From the NCBI GenBank assembly GCA_013388735.1, contig JACAES010000081.1, positions 1 to 64,000 of the forward strand: a stretch of 64,000 nucleotides of DNA, in the 5' to 3' direction. This stretch comes from Chloroflexota bacterium. Lineage in GTDB: Bacteria; Chloroflexota; Anaerolineae; Aggregatilineales; Phototrophicaceae. A program made the position numbers and the translations under genes. Below, piece by piece: positions 18,229 to 27,454 of the stretch. Position 1 is the first letter of the stretch. Every line of letters starts with the position of its first letter. The notes under the pieces are model-generated. The model was not told where the DNA came from and did not search any database. It worked only from the letters and a program-made list of their open reading frames with translations.

Positions 18229-19233
18229 TCAATCCTCCGGCTGCATGGTTGCACCGTCATAATCCGGCTGGGCCTCCGGCGGCCTGTCCTGCGCCAGCCG
18301 TTTTTGTTTGAGCAGATACAGCGGGCGGCCTTTGACTTCTTCAAAGATCATGCCGATGTACTGCGCCAGGATGCCGACCGAAATCAACTGCACGCCGCTG
18401 ACCACCAGCAGCACGGCAATCACCGATGTCCAGCCGGGGACGGTTTCATGAAAAAACGCCCACACCACCAGGGCATAAATCAGGTACAGCATCGCCAGGC
18501 CGGTGAGCGCCAGCCCCAGCAGGGTGATGAGGTCGAGCGCCCCGGTCGAAAAGGAAAAAAAGCCGTAACGCGCCAGCCGCAGCATTTTCGTCCAGGTATA
18601 TTTCGACCGGTCGGCGAAGCGTTCCGCTTCCTGGTAATACACGATCTGGTAGGAAAAACCCATCCAGGGAACCATGCCACGCAGATAGCGGTGAGTCTCG
18701 CGCATCTGGCGCAGGCTTTCCACCGCCGGGCGCGACATCAGCCGGAAGTCCATCGCGCCGCTGATGATGTCAATCCGCGTCAGGCGTTTGAGCAGGCGGT
18801 AAAAGATACGGGCGGTGGATTTTTTCGCCCAACTGCGATGATCTTCGTTGGCGCGAACGGCGTACACCACTTCCGCGCCGGCTTCGTAGGCGCGCACCAG
18901 GTCGGCGATAGCCGCCGGCGGGTGCTGCAAATCGCCATCCATCGTGACGACCGCTTCGCCGCCGGCATGGTCTAACCCGGCGGTGAGCGCGGCCTGATGG
19001 CCGAAGTTGCGCGTCAGCGAAAGCACCGTCACGCGGCTGTCGCGGTCGGCCAGGGTGTTCAGCAGGCGCAGCGTATCATCGGTGCTGCCGTCGTCCACAA
19101 ACACGAAATTGTACGCAAAATGCAGTTGATCGAGCGCCGCGCAGGTTTGCTCGTAAAAAGCCAGCACCCCGCCCTGTTCGTTATAAAACGGCACGACGAC
19201 GGTTAAACTGGATAGTTGGCGCTGTTTATCCAT
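18229..19233 (-). CDS. GT2-family membrane glycosyltransferase (GtrB/DPM1-like)
   Basis: ATG 19233 (MDKQRQLSSLTVVVPFYNEQ) is taken as start; an upstream in-frame ATG would add 15 unrelated residues. The 334-residue protein has a GT-A domain: VVVPFYNEQGG, FVDDGSTDDT (nucleotide site), LTRNFGHQAALTAGLDHAGGEAVVTMDGDLQHPP (metal-binding DxD), then two C-terminal helices (about 230-252 and 265-287). It resembles GtrB/ArnC/dolichol-phosphate transferases, which move a sugar from a nucleotide to polyprenyl phosphate on the inner face of the membrane. The sugar cannot be predicted. It stands between citrate synthase and the hydratase without obvious functional neighbours. Confidence 0.92.
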   Translation of the reverse strand: MDKQRQLSSLTVVVPFYNEQGGVLAFYEQTCAALDQLHFAYNFVFVDDGSTDDTLRLLNTLADRDSRVTVLSLTRNFGHQAALTAGLDHAGGEAVVTMDGDLQHPPAAIADLVRAYEAGAEVVYAVRANEDHRSWAKKSTARIFYRLLKRLTRIDIISGAMDFRLMSRPAVESLRQMRETHRYLRGMVPWMGFSYQIVYYQEAERFADRSKYTWTKMLRLARYGFFSFSTGALDLITLLGLALTGLAMLYLIYALVVWAFFHETVPGWTSVIAVLLVVSGVQLISVGILAQYIGMIFEEVKGRPLYLLKQKRLAQDRPPEAQPDYDGATMQPED

Positions 19234-19337
19234 GAGGCCATCCTCAGAATTCCCGCCTCCAATGATATATGCGAACAAGTAGACTGCCTACTTGGAACGG
19301 TAGGCAGTCAGCAGCAGTCGCCGGTTTGACGACAGGT

Positions 19338-20612
19338 TTATCGCTTGGAGATCGGCACGAACTCGCGTTCCTGCTCGCCGATGTAAATCTGGCGCGGGCG
19401 AGCGATGCGTGTGTGTTTGTCCTGGCGCATTTCCTTCCACTGGGCAATCCAGCCCGGCAGACGCCCAATGGCAAACATGACGGTGAACATATTGGTCGGG
19501 ATGCCCATCGCCCGGTAGATGATGCCACTGTAGAAGTCCACGTTGGGGTACAGCTTGCGCTCGACGAAATACGGGTCTTCCAGCGCGACCGCTTCCAGGT
19601 TCTTGGCGATGTCCAGCAGCGGGTCGTTGATGCCCAGCGCCTCCAGCACCTCATCCGCCGACTGTTTCAGAATCCGGGCGCGCGGGTCGAAGTTGCGGTA
19701 GACACGGTGGCCGAAGCCCATCAGCCGGAAGTCCGAGTTTTTGTCCTTCGCCATATCCACATACTTGCGGTAGTTGCCGCCGTCGTCGCGGATCATTTGC
19801 AGCATCTCGATCACTTCCTGGTTCGCGCCGCCGTGCAGCGGCCCCCACAGCGCGCAGATGCCCGCCCCGATGGACGCGAACAGCCCGGCGCGGCTGCTGC
19901 CGACCATGCGCACCGTCGAGGTGCTGCAATTCTGTTCGTGGTCGGCGTGCAGGATGAGCAGCAGATTGAGCGCACGTTCCAGTACTTCCGGCACCTGATA
20001 GTCCATCGTCGGCAGGTCGAACATCATGTTCAGGAAGTTGGCGGTATAGCTCAGGTCGTTGCGCGGGTAGATGTAGGGATGTCCCATCGCATGTTTGTAG
20101 GAAAAAGCCGCGATGGTGGGCAGCTTGGCAAGCAGCCGGATGATGTTCAGGTTAACGGTATCCGGGTCATCGGCTTCCTCGTAATAGTTCGCCAGCGAGA
20201 TGACCATCGCCGCCAGAATCCCCATCGGGTGCGCCGACGACGTGTAGGTGTCCAGCGCCTTTTTGATGTTCTCGTTGACCAGCGTATGGTAAGTGATCTG
20301 GCGCTCGAACTCTGCCAGTTCGTCCTGCTGCGGCAGGCGGCCATGAATGAGCAGGTAAGAAACCTCGGTGAAGCTGGCAAGCGTGGCGATCTGCTCGATA
20401 GGATAACCCCGGTAGCGCAGAATACCCTGCTCGCCATCAATGTACGTGATGGCGCTTTCGCACGAGCCGGTGTTGCCGTAAGCAGGATCAAAAGCAATCG
20501 CTTTCGTCTTGGAACGCAGGGACCCAAAATCGATCCCTACTTCGCCCTCCGAGCCGACGATTACGGGGAATTCGTATTCCTGACCGTTGAGTGTGAGTTT
20601 AGCGTTTTCCAT
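19338..20612 (-). CDS. gltA: Citrate synthase
   Basis: The 424-residue type II citrate synthase condenses oxaloacetate and acetyl-CoA in the TCA cycle. The N-terminal small beta domain (MENAKLTLNGQEYEFPVIVG) is the one hexameric bacterial enzymes carry. Visible active-site blocks are ILRYRGYPIEQIA, LHADHEQNCSTSTVRMVGSS (catalytic His), GPLHGGANQEVIEML (catalytic His), MGFGHRVYRNFDPRARIL, and NVDFYSGIIYRAMGIPTNMFTVMFAIGRLPGWIAQW with the catalytic Asp in VDFYSG. A GGAG lies 9 nt before ATG 20612. It is divergent from the histidine kinase across a 315-bp gap and is probably monocistronic. Confidence 0.97.
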   Translation of the reverse strand: MENAKLTLNGQEYEFPVIVGSEGEVGIDFGSLRSKTKAIAFDPAYGNTGSCESAITYIDGEQGILRYRGYPIEQIATLASFTEVSYLLIHGRLPQQDELAEFERQITYHTLVNENIKKALDTYTSSAHPMGILAAMVISLANYYEEADDPDTVNLNIIRLLAKLPTIAAFSYKHAMGHPYIYPRNDLSYTANFLNMMFDLPTMDYQVPEVLERALNLLLILHADHEQNCSTSTVRMVGSSRAGLFASIGAGICALWGPLHGGANQEVIEMLQMIRDDGGNYRKYVDMAKDKNSDFRLMGFGHRVYRNFDPRARILKQSADEVLEALGINDPLLDIAKNLEAVALEDPYFVERKLYPNVDFYSGIIYRAMGIPTNMFTVMFAIGRLPGWIAQWKEMRQDKHTRIARPRQIYIGEQEREFVPISKR

Positions 20613-20927
20613 AAGAGGTCTCCATTTTGATGTAAGTAAATCAGCCGGTTCACCCCTGGCGAACCGAAAACATCGCTGTACTAACTATTGGAAGTGGTTA
20701 ACCGGTCTTTCGTTACCTGCACAGTGCTAAAACGTGAAGATGAAACCGGAAGGCAGGCGGCTGAAAGATTCCGCCATATAGCTTAACCCACTCTTGTGTT
20801 TCGTTCCACAACTCAGGGTAATCGCTTCAAAAGCATTCAGACCCCGTGATGGGAAGATGTTTCCTTAAGGGCGCAGCGACCGCAATCAGATGTAACATAA
20901 AATCAACGTAAACGACGGGTTGGTTCA
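20613..20927. other. Divergent intergenic region, gltA / histidine kinase
   Basis: This 315-bp stretch separates divergent genes and so must hold both promoters. A 6-bp inverted repeat CGGTTC/GAACCG (20646-20651, 20661-20666) and the self-complementary GGTTAACC (near 20697) lie on the gltA side. No convincing sigma-70 hexamer pair, small open frame, tRNA or riboswitch-like structure was found. Confidence 0.5.
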
Positions 20928-23549
20928 GTGAAAGCTCCAGATCCCCAAAACCGCCGTATCGGGCGCTTGCGCACCTGGTGGGAGAAACTGGTCGCCCCTC
21001 CTGACAGCGCGCGCGAATACCAGCGGGCGCGTTTTCTGAACATCCTGCTGGTCACAATGACCGGACTGATACTCCTTAATATCGGGGCTACATTCCTGTC
21101 GGAAATCTATGACCCGGTATTTTACAGCTACGCCGACCTGCTGTCTTCGCTGGCGCTGCTGGTCGTGCTGTCGGTGGCCTACCGGGTTAACCAGAACGGC
21201 CGCTATACAGCGGCGGTTTACCTGGTGCTGGCGACGATCGTCGGCGCTATCTTTCTGCTGGGCATTCCATACGAAACCATCGCGCAAATCTATCGCCTGA
21301 ACTATCTGGTCATCCCGGTTGTGTTGGGCAGTATACTGCTTTCGATCCACGGGGTGGCGCGGCTGTCGGCGATGATTATGGCCGGTATCATGGCGCTGTA
21401 CGCGGTCGTGCCAGACCAGGAAGCGTATCTCTTCGGGCCGGTCAGTTTTGTCTTGATTGTTTCGGTGCTGGTGACGCTGGCGCGAAAATTCATTCAGGAT
21501 ATTGAAATGGCGCGGCTGGCCGAACTGGCGTCCAGCCAGGAAAAACTGCGTCAGAGCGAGCAGATGTACCGCCAACTGGTTGAGCTTTCTCCGGCGCCGA
21601 CCTTCATCCACAACGCCCGGCAGATCGTTTTTGCCAATATCGCCGGCGTGGAACTGCTGGGCGTCAGCCGGGCCGAAATGGCGCTCGGCAGGCCGCTTGC
21701 CGATTTTGTCCACCCGGATGATCTCGCGGCGCTGCGCGATCAGTTGGACAGTGCATTGGCGCGCCGGAGCGGCATCCGGGGAAGCGAGCAGCGCATCGTC
21801 CGAGAAAACGATAAGGAACTGGATGTCGAGATGGTCTGCGTTCCGCTGGACTACGGCGGCGAAGCGGCAGCCTTGATGGTCTATCGCAACATCACCTCAC
21901 ATAAACAACAGGCCGCCGCCGAACGCCGCCAGCGGGTTGTCGCCGAGGCACTGGCCGATACCGCCGCCGCGCTCAACAGTTCACTCGACCTGGACGAAGT
22001 GCTGGATCGCATCCTGGGTTTCACAGCGCTGCTCATCCCGCACGACGCGGCGCAGATCGCGCTGCTCCAGGCCGGGGTGGCTTACGAGGTGCGTTCCAGA
22101 GGTTACGACCGCCAGACAACCGAAACCCTGCCGCTGTTTTCGATCCACACCATGCCAAACATGCGCGAGATGATGGAAACCCGGCAGCCGGTCATCATAC
22201 CGAATGTCCCGGAAGCGGAGCGCCTGTCGCCCTGGGTTTGTTCCCGCCTGGGCGCGCCCATCTGCATCGCCGATGAAGTGGTCGGTTTTATCTACCTGGA
22301 CAGCGCGCAGCCGGACGCTTTCGATCACACCTGCGCCGAGCAGCTTCGCTCCTTCGCGGAACAAGCCGGCGGCGCGATTCAAAACGCTTTGATGTACCAG
22401 ACCATTCAAAGTTATACCGATACGCTGGAACAGCGCGTGGCCGAACGCACCGCCGAACTTTCGCAGGCCAAAGAGCGCGTCGAAGCCATCCTCAACAGCG
22501 CCAGTGATGCGATCCTCCTGGTCAGCGCGCACGGCATGGTCGAGCAGGCCAACCCCGCTTTCACCAACCTTTTCGGTTATACGCTTGACAGCATTTTTCA
22601 CCAGTCGTTCGCCGATCTGTTTGACGAGGAAGGCGCGCGAATCGTGGGACAGGCGCTCGGCCAGGTATTGAGCGAGAGCCGGACGGTGCAGTGTGAATTA
22701 CAGGCGCGCTGCCAGGATGGCCGCACCTTCACCGCCGACGCGGTGCTGTCCCCGGTAGCCGCATCGGTGCGCGGTCATCGCCTGGCGGTGTGCAGCCTGC
22801 GGGACATCACCTCGCGCAAGCAGATCGAACTGGGGCTGGTGAAGGCGCTGGAACGCGAACGCGAACTGAGCGAACTCAAATCGCAGTTCACCACCACCGT
22901 CTCGCACGAATTCCGCACGCCCCTGGCGATCATCCAATCGTCCGCCGACCTGCTCAAACGCTACGGCGACCGCCTGACGGATACACGCAAAGCGGAACAC
23001 CTGACGGCCATCCAGAGCAACGTCAAACATATGGCCGATATGCTGGATGATACCCTGATGATCGGCAAGGCGCAGACGGTCGGGTTAAGTTTTTTCCCGG
23101 AGCAAGTGAACCTGCATGACCTGTGCCAGCAGGCCATTGACAGGTTCTGGAAAACCTTCGAGGCCGCGCAGACGATTGAGTTCCACAGCGATGAATGCGC
23201 GCCGGTGGATGCCGACCCCCGGTTAATCCGGCAGATGGTGAACAACCTGCTGTCTAACGCCATCAAATATTCGCCGCCGGACAGCTCTATCCGGTTCACG
23301 CTGCGCTGCGACGAAACCTGCGCCCGCATCACCGTAGCCGATTCGGGCATCGGCATCCCGCTGGAGGAGCAGGAGCGCATCTTTCAGATGTTTTACCGCG
23401 CCACCAATACCGGGCATGTTTCCGGTGTCGGCCTGGGGCTGACGATTGTACAGGAAGTCGTCCGACTGCATGGCGGCAGCATCGAACTCGAAAGCGCCCC
23501 TAACGTTGGCACAAGCATCACCGTAAAACTACCCATGACTCGAATCTGA
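20928..23549 (+). CDS. Membrane sensor histidine kinase, PAS-GAF-PAS-HisKA-HATPase
   Basis: The 873-residue kinase starts with GTG at 20928 (no strong ribosome site; start uncertain). Residues about 35-190 hold six hydrophobic helices. Then come PAS 1 (about 205-325, YRQLVELSPAPTFIHNAR), a GAF domain (about 340-490), a coiled-coil linker and PAS 2 (about 520-640). The kinase core has H660 in VSHEFRTPL, the N box NNLLSNAIKYSPPDS, G1 ADSGIGIP, F box FQMFYR and G2 GVGLGLTIV. It autophosphorylates on H660 and passes phosphate to a response regulator, probably the receiver encoded 110 bp downstream. Sensed signals are unknown; the PAS and GAF modules imply internal small-molecule or redox input. 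Confidence 0.93.
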   Translation: MKAPDPQNRRIGRLRTWWEKLVAPPDSAREYQRARFLNILLVTMTGLILLNIGATFLSEIYDPVFYSYADLLSSLALLVVLSVAYRVNQNGRYTAAVYLVLATIVGAIFLLGIPYETIAQIYRLNYLVIPVVLGSILLSIHGVARLSAMIMAGIMALYAVVPDQEAYLFGPVSFVLIVSVLVTLARKFIQDIEMARLAELASSQEKLRQSEQMYRQLVELSPAPTFIHNARQIVFANIAGVELLGVSRAEMALGRPLADFVHPDDLAALRDQLDSALARRSGIRGSEQRIVRENDKELDVEMVCVPLDYGGEAAALMVYRNITSHKQQAAAERRQRVVAEALADTAAALNSSLDLDEVLDRILGFTALLIPHDAAQIALLQAGVAYEVRSRGYDRQTTETLPLFSIHTMPNMREMMETRQPVIIPNVPEAERLSPWVCSRLGAPICIADEVVGFIYLDSAQPDAFDHTCAEQLRSFAEQAGGAIQNALMYQTIQSYTDTLEQRVAERTAELSQAKERVEAILNSASDAILLVSAHGMVEQANPAFTNLFGYTLDSIFHQSFADLFDEEGARIVGQALGQVLSESRTVQCELQARCQDGRTFTADAVLSPVAASVRGHRLAVCSLRDITSRKQIELGLVKALERERELSELKSQFTTTVSHEFRTPLAIIQSSADLLKRYGDRLTDTRKAEHLTAIQSNVKHMADMLDDTLMIGKAQTVGLSFFPEQVNLHDLCQQAIDRFWKTFEAAQTIEFHSDECAPVDADPRLIRQMVNNLLSNAIKYSPPDSSIRFTLRCDETCARITVADSGIGIPLEEQERIFQMFYRATNTGHVSGVGLGLTIVQEVVRLHGGSIELESAPNVGTSITVKLPMTRI

Positions 23550-23659
23550 AAAAAGAATAAATAATCCACTTCTTTAGACCTGGAATCTTTAGGGGAGGTT
23601 ATAATTTGTATACATGATGGATACTCAATCTGGCGTTACCCCATCGAGAGGAAGTGGAC

Positions 23660-24031
23660 ATGACAACAATATTGGTCGTTGATGACCAGCCCATCACCCT
23701 GCGCGTGCTGGGTTTGACGCTGCGGAATGAAGGCTATGACATTGTGACCGCCGAGGACGGTTTAGAGGCGCTGTCGCGGCTGGACGAAACGCCGGTTGAT
23801 CTGGTGCTGTTGGACATCGCCATGCCGCGCCTGGATGGTATAACCCTGCTGCGCACACTGCGCGCCAGCGAACGCCACGCTGCCCTGCCGGTGATTATGC
23901 TGACAGCCAACGGCCAGGACTCGGTACGCAAAGCGGCGCTGGCCGCCGGCGCGGATGGATTTCTGACCAAACCGACCAGCTCGCGCGAACTGATTGAAAC
24001 AGTCGGGCGCTTCGTTTACGCTTGCACATAA
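23660..24031 (+). CDS. Single-domain response regulator (CheY-like receiver)
   Basis: ATG 23660 follows GAGAGGAAG; a GTG two codons earlier is less likely. The 123-residue protein is only a receiver: acidic DD in VVDDQP (residues 8-9), phospho-acceptor Asp in VLLDIAMPRLDG, Thr in VIMLTANGQD and Lys in GFLTKPTSS. With no output domain, it must act through protein contacts or as a phosphorelay intermediate. It directly follows the hybrid-sensor histidine kinase with a possible own promoter (TATAAT at 23600-23605), so the two probably form a two-component pair. A terminator closes the unit. Confidence 0.93.
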   Translation: MTTILVVDDQPITLRVLGLTLRNEGYDIVTAEDGLEALSRLDETPVDLVLLDIAMPRLDGITLLRTLRASERHAALPVIMLTANGQDSVRKAALAAGADGFLTKPTSSRELIETVGRFVYACT

Positions 24032-24034
24032 TCA

Positions 24035-24069
24035 AAACATCTCGCCCGCCGGCAGGATGTTTCTTTTTT
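24035..24069 (+). terminator. Rho-independent terminator after the response regulator
   Basis: Stem AAACATC (24035-24041)/GATGTTT (24056-24062), with a GC-rich 14-nt loop, is followed by TTTCTTTTTT. It begins 3 bp after the stop codon and also separates the convergent L,D-transpeptidase gene. Confidence 0.75.
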
Positions 24070-24095
24070 AGCACCCGTTTCCGTTTATGACGACA

Positions 24096-25193
24096 TTACG
24101 ACGAAGCCGCCGCTAAACCCGGCGGTACGCCATACTCACCCGAACTATAGACGTACACATAGTTAACGGCGTCTTCTCCTTCCGGCGCAGCCGCACCCGT
24201 CCACTCGAACAGGTGGCGCGCATCGCTGATGCTGAGGTTGACGCAGCCGTGACTGCGGCGGTAGCCGAACAGATCATGCCAGTACGTGCCGTGCAGACTG
24301 ATCGAGTCGTCAAAGTACATCACCCAGGGGACGCGCTGCAAGGCGTAAGCGTCGGGCGCGCCGGTCGCGCCGGACATGGGGTCGCTGGGCATTCGCGCCC
24401 AGATGGTGAACAGCCCTTCATTGGTATCCCAGTTATCCAGACCGCTTGAAACCAGCGTGGCAAAAACGGGACGGTCGTCTTCGTAGGCCACCAGCGTTTG
24501 TTCGTACAGGTCAATCGCCACCCAGCGCCCGCTGACGCCTTCGGGCCGCGCCACCGGCAGCACCTTCGAGACGAACGTCTGCTTAAGCCACTGGTTGGGG
24601 CCGATCATATACCAGCGCCAACCCTCCGCGTCGTAGGCTTCCGCGAAGATATTCACCATGTCGTAACGTTTGGTCAGGTAGCCGCTTTCTTCCGTCCAGG
24701 GGCCGCCGGGATAGGTAGAGGCATAAATGCGGGTCGTATCCAGCACCCAGGCAAACGGCTGATTCCAGTCCTCTGGCAGCAGCACGCCGCTGAAGTAGGA
24801 TGGTTCGACGTAATAGCCGTCGTCGCGTTTGACCCACGCGCCGCCCTCGATTTGCAGCCAGCCTTCCACGCTCAGATCAATGGCCGTGACGAAGTTAAAC
24901 CCTTCCGGGATGCTGCCAACAGGACTGCCACCCGGCCCGCTGTAGGTGGTGACGGCGTGCGGCCCGATGCGCCAGAAACTGTAGGTGCCGAGGGTCTGGC
25001 GATCCTGGGGGATACGGTCGAATGCCGGTTTGGGGGACGCCGCCATGCGTTCCAGGCAGGCCGCGCCGGTCGGCTGATCGGGTGTATAGGCGCACTCCGG
25101 CGGCGCGAACACCGGCAGCGCGGCATCATCCTGGGCGAAAACGCCGGTCGAACCTAACACCAGCAGCAGGGTCAAAACAACTCGATGTTTCAT
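24096..25193 (-). CDS. Secreted L,D-transpeptidase (YkuD domain)
   Basis: A signal peptide (residues 1-20, ending GVFAQ) directs this 365-residue protein out of the cytoplasm. The middle part has SH3-like stretches (TYSGPGGSPVGSIPEGFNFV...GWLQIEGGAWVKRDDGYYV). The YkuD domain covers about residues 225-350 and has the catalytic signature ISLHGTYWHDLFGYRRSHGCVNLS: His of HGTYW and the His-Gly-Cys triad of SHGCVNL. The enzyme makes 3-3 peptidoglycan cross-links or anchors proteins to the wall through a Cys acyl intermediate. It is convergent with the response regulator and monocistronic. In Chloroflexota, which have atypical walls, the substrate may differ. Confidence 0.92.
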   Translation of the reverse strand: MKHRVVLTLLLVLGSTGVFAQDDAALPVFAPPECAYTPDQPTGAACLERMAASPKPAFDRIPQDRQTLGTYSFWRIGPHAVTTYSGPGGSPVGSIPEGFNFVTAIDLSVEGWLQIEGGAWVKRDDGYYVEPSYFSGVLLPEDWNQPFAWVLDTTRIYASTYPGGPWTEESGYLTKRYDMVNIFAEAYDAEGWRWYMIGPNQWLKQTFVSKVLPVARPEGVSGRWVAIDLYEQTLVAYEDDRPVFATLVSSGLDNWDTNEGLFTIWARMPSDPMSGATGAPDAYALQRVPWVMYFDDSISLHGTYWHDLFGYRRSHGCVNLSISDARHLFEWTGAAAPEGEDAVNYVYVYSSGEYGVPPGLAAASS

Positions 25194-25331
25194 CGGCCTT
25201 TATACTCTCCAGGCTTCTTGATGACGGAAGCACGATCATACCAACATCAAAAAGCGATTTCGAGTACGATTTCCCGACGTTTACGCGGCGCGTTTCAATC
25301 CCCCGACGGGATATGGTCTATCGGCAGAAAC

Positions 25332-25492
25332 GCCCTCACCCCTGCCAAGCGTCCCGCGCCCAATCGCTGCTTCGCGGCCAGCAGAGGGACTTCAAAGCAT
25401 GTTTTTCACCCCTTCTCCCGGCGCAGCGTTCGAGAGAAGGCGAGCCGAATGGGGACACATGTCCCCTGAGCGCGAGTGGGTTTGGGGTGGGG
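25332..25492. repeat. Inverted-repeat-bounded element, copy 2 (degenerate)
   Basis: It begins GCCCTCACCCC at 25332, contains CACCCCTTCTCCCGG...GAGAGAAGG and a 7-bp stem GGGGACA/TGTCCCC (25451-25466), and fades out at GTTTGGGGTGGGG near 25492. It fills the centre of the 376-bp gap between divergent genes; no coding frame is credible there. Confidence 0.6.
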
Positions 25493-25569
25493 ATTAATTT
25501 GACTCACCGGCCTCATGGCGGGCGGTTTTGTGTTATGATCGTTCTCAATAACAAGGGAGAAAGGCAGTC

Positions 25570-26088
25570 ATGACGCAGGCTCAGGCCGAACAGGCTATAC
25601 AGGAGATGTACGGAGACATCAGCGCCCGTGACGAACTGACCGACGATGAGGCCGGCGTGCTGCTGGCCTGGGGCGAACAGCAGATCACCGCGCTGGCGGC
25701 GCTCGACCTGGACGACGAAAGCTTCCAGGCGGCCTGCCAGCATCTGACGAAGCTGCTGTCGCGCATCAACCGTTTTTCGGCCCGCCGCGCAGCCCTGCCG
25801 CCGGAGGAAGCCGCCGCCTCATTGGATAAAATCGCCCAGTCGGCGGAGTCGCTGGCCGCCTTCCGCCCCGGCGCGCAGGCTTTCGTCCGGCCTGGCTTCG
25901 CGCTGGCCGCCGATCTTGACCCCATCGGGACTATCCGGGCGCTGACGGAGCAGATCGCGCCCGCCATCACAGGAGAGCCACATGACCAAACGAACCAGCC
26001 GGGAGACGAAGCAGGCCGCCGCCCCGACCAGGAAGGACAATCCCAAGCTGAACAAGACGAGCAGCCGCCCAACGGGCAGCCCGTCTGA
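25570..26088 (+). CDS. Unrecognised helical protein overlapping the phospholipase D gene
   Basis: The 172-residue protein starts at ATG 25570 after AAGGGAGAAAGG. Residues 1-140 are rich in Ala/Leu/Glu and predicted mostly helical (EEAAASLDKIAQSAESLAAF). The last 35 residues are Gln/Glu/Pro/Gly-rich and probably disordered. No family is recognised. Its last 107 nt run in a different frame through the start of the next gene, whose own AGGAGAG and ATG sit inside this coding region. That makes the two translationally linked. Codon use in the body fits the neighbourhood, so the gene is likely real, but the tail may be shaped by the second frame. No function is proposed. Confidence 0.65.
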   Translation: MTQAQAEQAIQEMYGDISARDELTDDEAGVLLAWGEQQITALAALDLDDESFQAACQHLTKLLSRINRFSARRAALPPEEAAASLDKIAQSAESLAAFRPGAQAFVRPGFALAADLDPIGTIRALTEQIAPAITGEPHDQTNQPGDEAGRRPDQEGQSQAEQDEQPPNGQPV

Positions 26089-27289
26089 GGTCAGACGTCC
26101 GCCGCGTTCGGCCATCGCCACGCTGTTGACGGCGGTAGTGGTGGTGATCGCGGTCGCCATCAGCAGCCTTACCGGCATTGACGTTTTAAGCCTGCTGGGA
26201 CTCAGCACGTCCACGCCCACGCCGACGGTGTTTGTCACCGAAGTGGCAAATATACCGGGTAACGTGACGACCATCAGCATCCCACAGGGTTTTGGGGCGC
26301 AGAAGGGCTTCTGGCAGGTGTATTTCACCGCGCCTACCGGCAGCCGCGACCCCGCCACCTACGTCGGCGGCATTGAAGTGCAGTTGATCGCGGCCATCAA
26401 CCAGCTTAAAGCCGGCGATACGCTGGACATCGCGGCCTTCGAGTTCAACCTGCCGGCGCTGACCCAGGCGGTGCTGGCCGCCAAAGCGCGCGGCGTGGTC
26501 ATCCGCATGGTGACAGACACACAGCACGGCCTGGAAGACGACGACGCGACCGTGCCGCAGTTGGTGGCGGCGGGTATCCCGGTCGTGGGCGACCAGCGCA
26601 GCGCCTTCATGCACAACAAGTTCATGATCGTCAACAAACAAACCGTGTGGATGGGTTCGTGGAACTTCACCATCAACGACACCTACCGCAACAATAACAA
26701 CGCCCTCGCCATCCGGTCGCAGCGCTTAGTGCAGAACTACCAGGTCGAGTTCGACGAGATGTTCCTGCAAAAGCAGTTCGGGCCGCGTTCCCCGGCCAAC
26801 ACGCCTAACCCGCGTTTCAGCCAGGACGGCGTGCCGATGCAGATTTACTTCTCGCCGGAAGACAAGGTGCTGCCGCCGTTGATCGAAGCGCTGAACGCCG
26901 CGCGGCGTTCGGTGCGGTTTATGACCTTTTCGTTCACGGACTTCGACGCGGCCTCGGCCCTGCTCGACCGGGCCAAGTCGGGCGTGACGGTGCAGGGCAT
27001 CTTCGAGACGGTGGGCAGTCAGACCGAGGCCAGCGAACTGCGGACGCTGCTGTGCGCCGGGCTGGACGCGCGGCAGGACGGCAATCCGTTCGTGCTGCAT
27101 CACAAGGTGTTCATCGTGGACGAGAAGACCGTCGTTACCGGGTCGTTCAACATCTCCACCAACGCCACCGAAAGCAACGACGAAAACCTGCTCATCATCC
27201 AGGACGCCGACCTGGCCGGGCTGTACGTGCAGGAATTCAACCGGCGCTGGGCCGAAGCGCGCACGCCGACCGGCATCGCCTGCCAGTAG
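25982..27289 (+). CDS. Membrane-anchored phospholipase D-family protein
   Basis: The 435-residue protein has a basic, Thr/Lys-rich N-terminus, one transmembrane helix (about 42-64) and a Thr/Pro linker. Two PLD catalytic motifs follow: HNKFMIVNKQTVWMGSWN with NNN (residues about 211-241) and HHKVFIVDEKTVVTGSFN with the following ESNDEN (about 374-402). Both HxK(x)4D/N signatures are present, so an active pseudo-dimer is expected. Such enzymes cut phosphodiester bonds in phospholipids or nucleic acids. The closest style is the secreted nuclease/cardiolipin-synthase-like group; substrate is undetermined. Orientation should place the catalytic part outside the membrane. It overlaps the upstream gene by 107 nt. 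Confidence 0.88.
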   Translation: MTKRTSRETKQAAAPTRKDNPKLNKTSSRPTGSPSEVRRPPRSAIATLLTAVVVVIAVAISSLTGIDVLSLLGLSTSTPTPTVFVTEVANIPGNVTTISIPQGFGAQKGFWQVYFTAPTGSRDPATYVGGIEVQLIAAINQLKAGDTLDIAAFEFNLPALTQAVLAAKARGVVIRMVTDTQHGLEDDDATVPQLVAAGIPVVGDQRSAFMHNKFMIVNKQTVWMGSWNFTINDTYRNNNNALAIRSQRLVQNYQVEFDEMFLQKQFGPRSPANTPNPRFSQDGVPMQIYFSPEDKVLPPLIEALNAARRSVRFMTFSFTDFDAASALLDRAKSGVTVQGIFETVGSQTEASELRTLLCAGLDARQDGNPFVLHHKVFIVDEKTVVTGSFNISTNATESNDENLLIIQDADLAGLYVQEFNRRWAEARTPTGIACQ

Positions 27290-27316
27290 CGCACGGTGTG
27301 CGGTTCTGCGCAGTTG

Positions 27317-27376
27317 GCCCTTACCCCCTCGTTCCCCTCTCGCAGCGCGTTCGGGAGAGGGGACGGGAGTGAGGGC
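27317..27376. repeat. Inverted-repeat-bounded element, copy 3 (short)
   Basis: A 60-bp element opens GCCCTTACCCCC and closes GGGAGTGAGGGC, with a CCCCTCTC...GAGAGGGG internal stem around GCAGCGCGTTCG. It lies between the phospholipase D and HerA-like ATPase genes and could also fold as a transcription-terminating hairpin. Confidence 0.65.
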
Positions 27377-27454
27377 AAAGGGGCGACAACCTACAGAACA
27401 GCTTCTAGAAAATACGTGCTATACTGTGTATAGAGTTTAACGGGAGAGAGTTTT

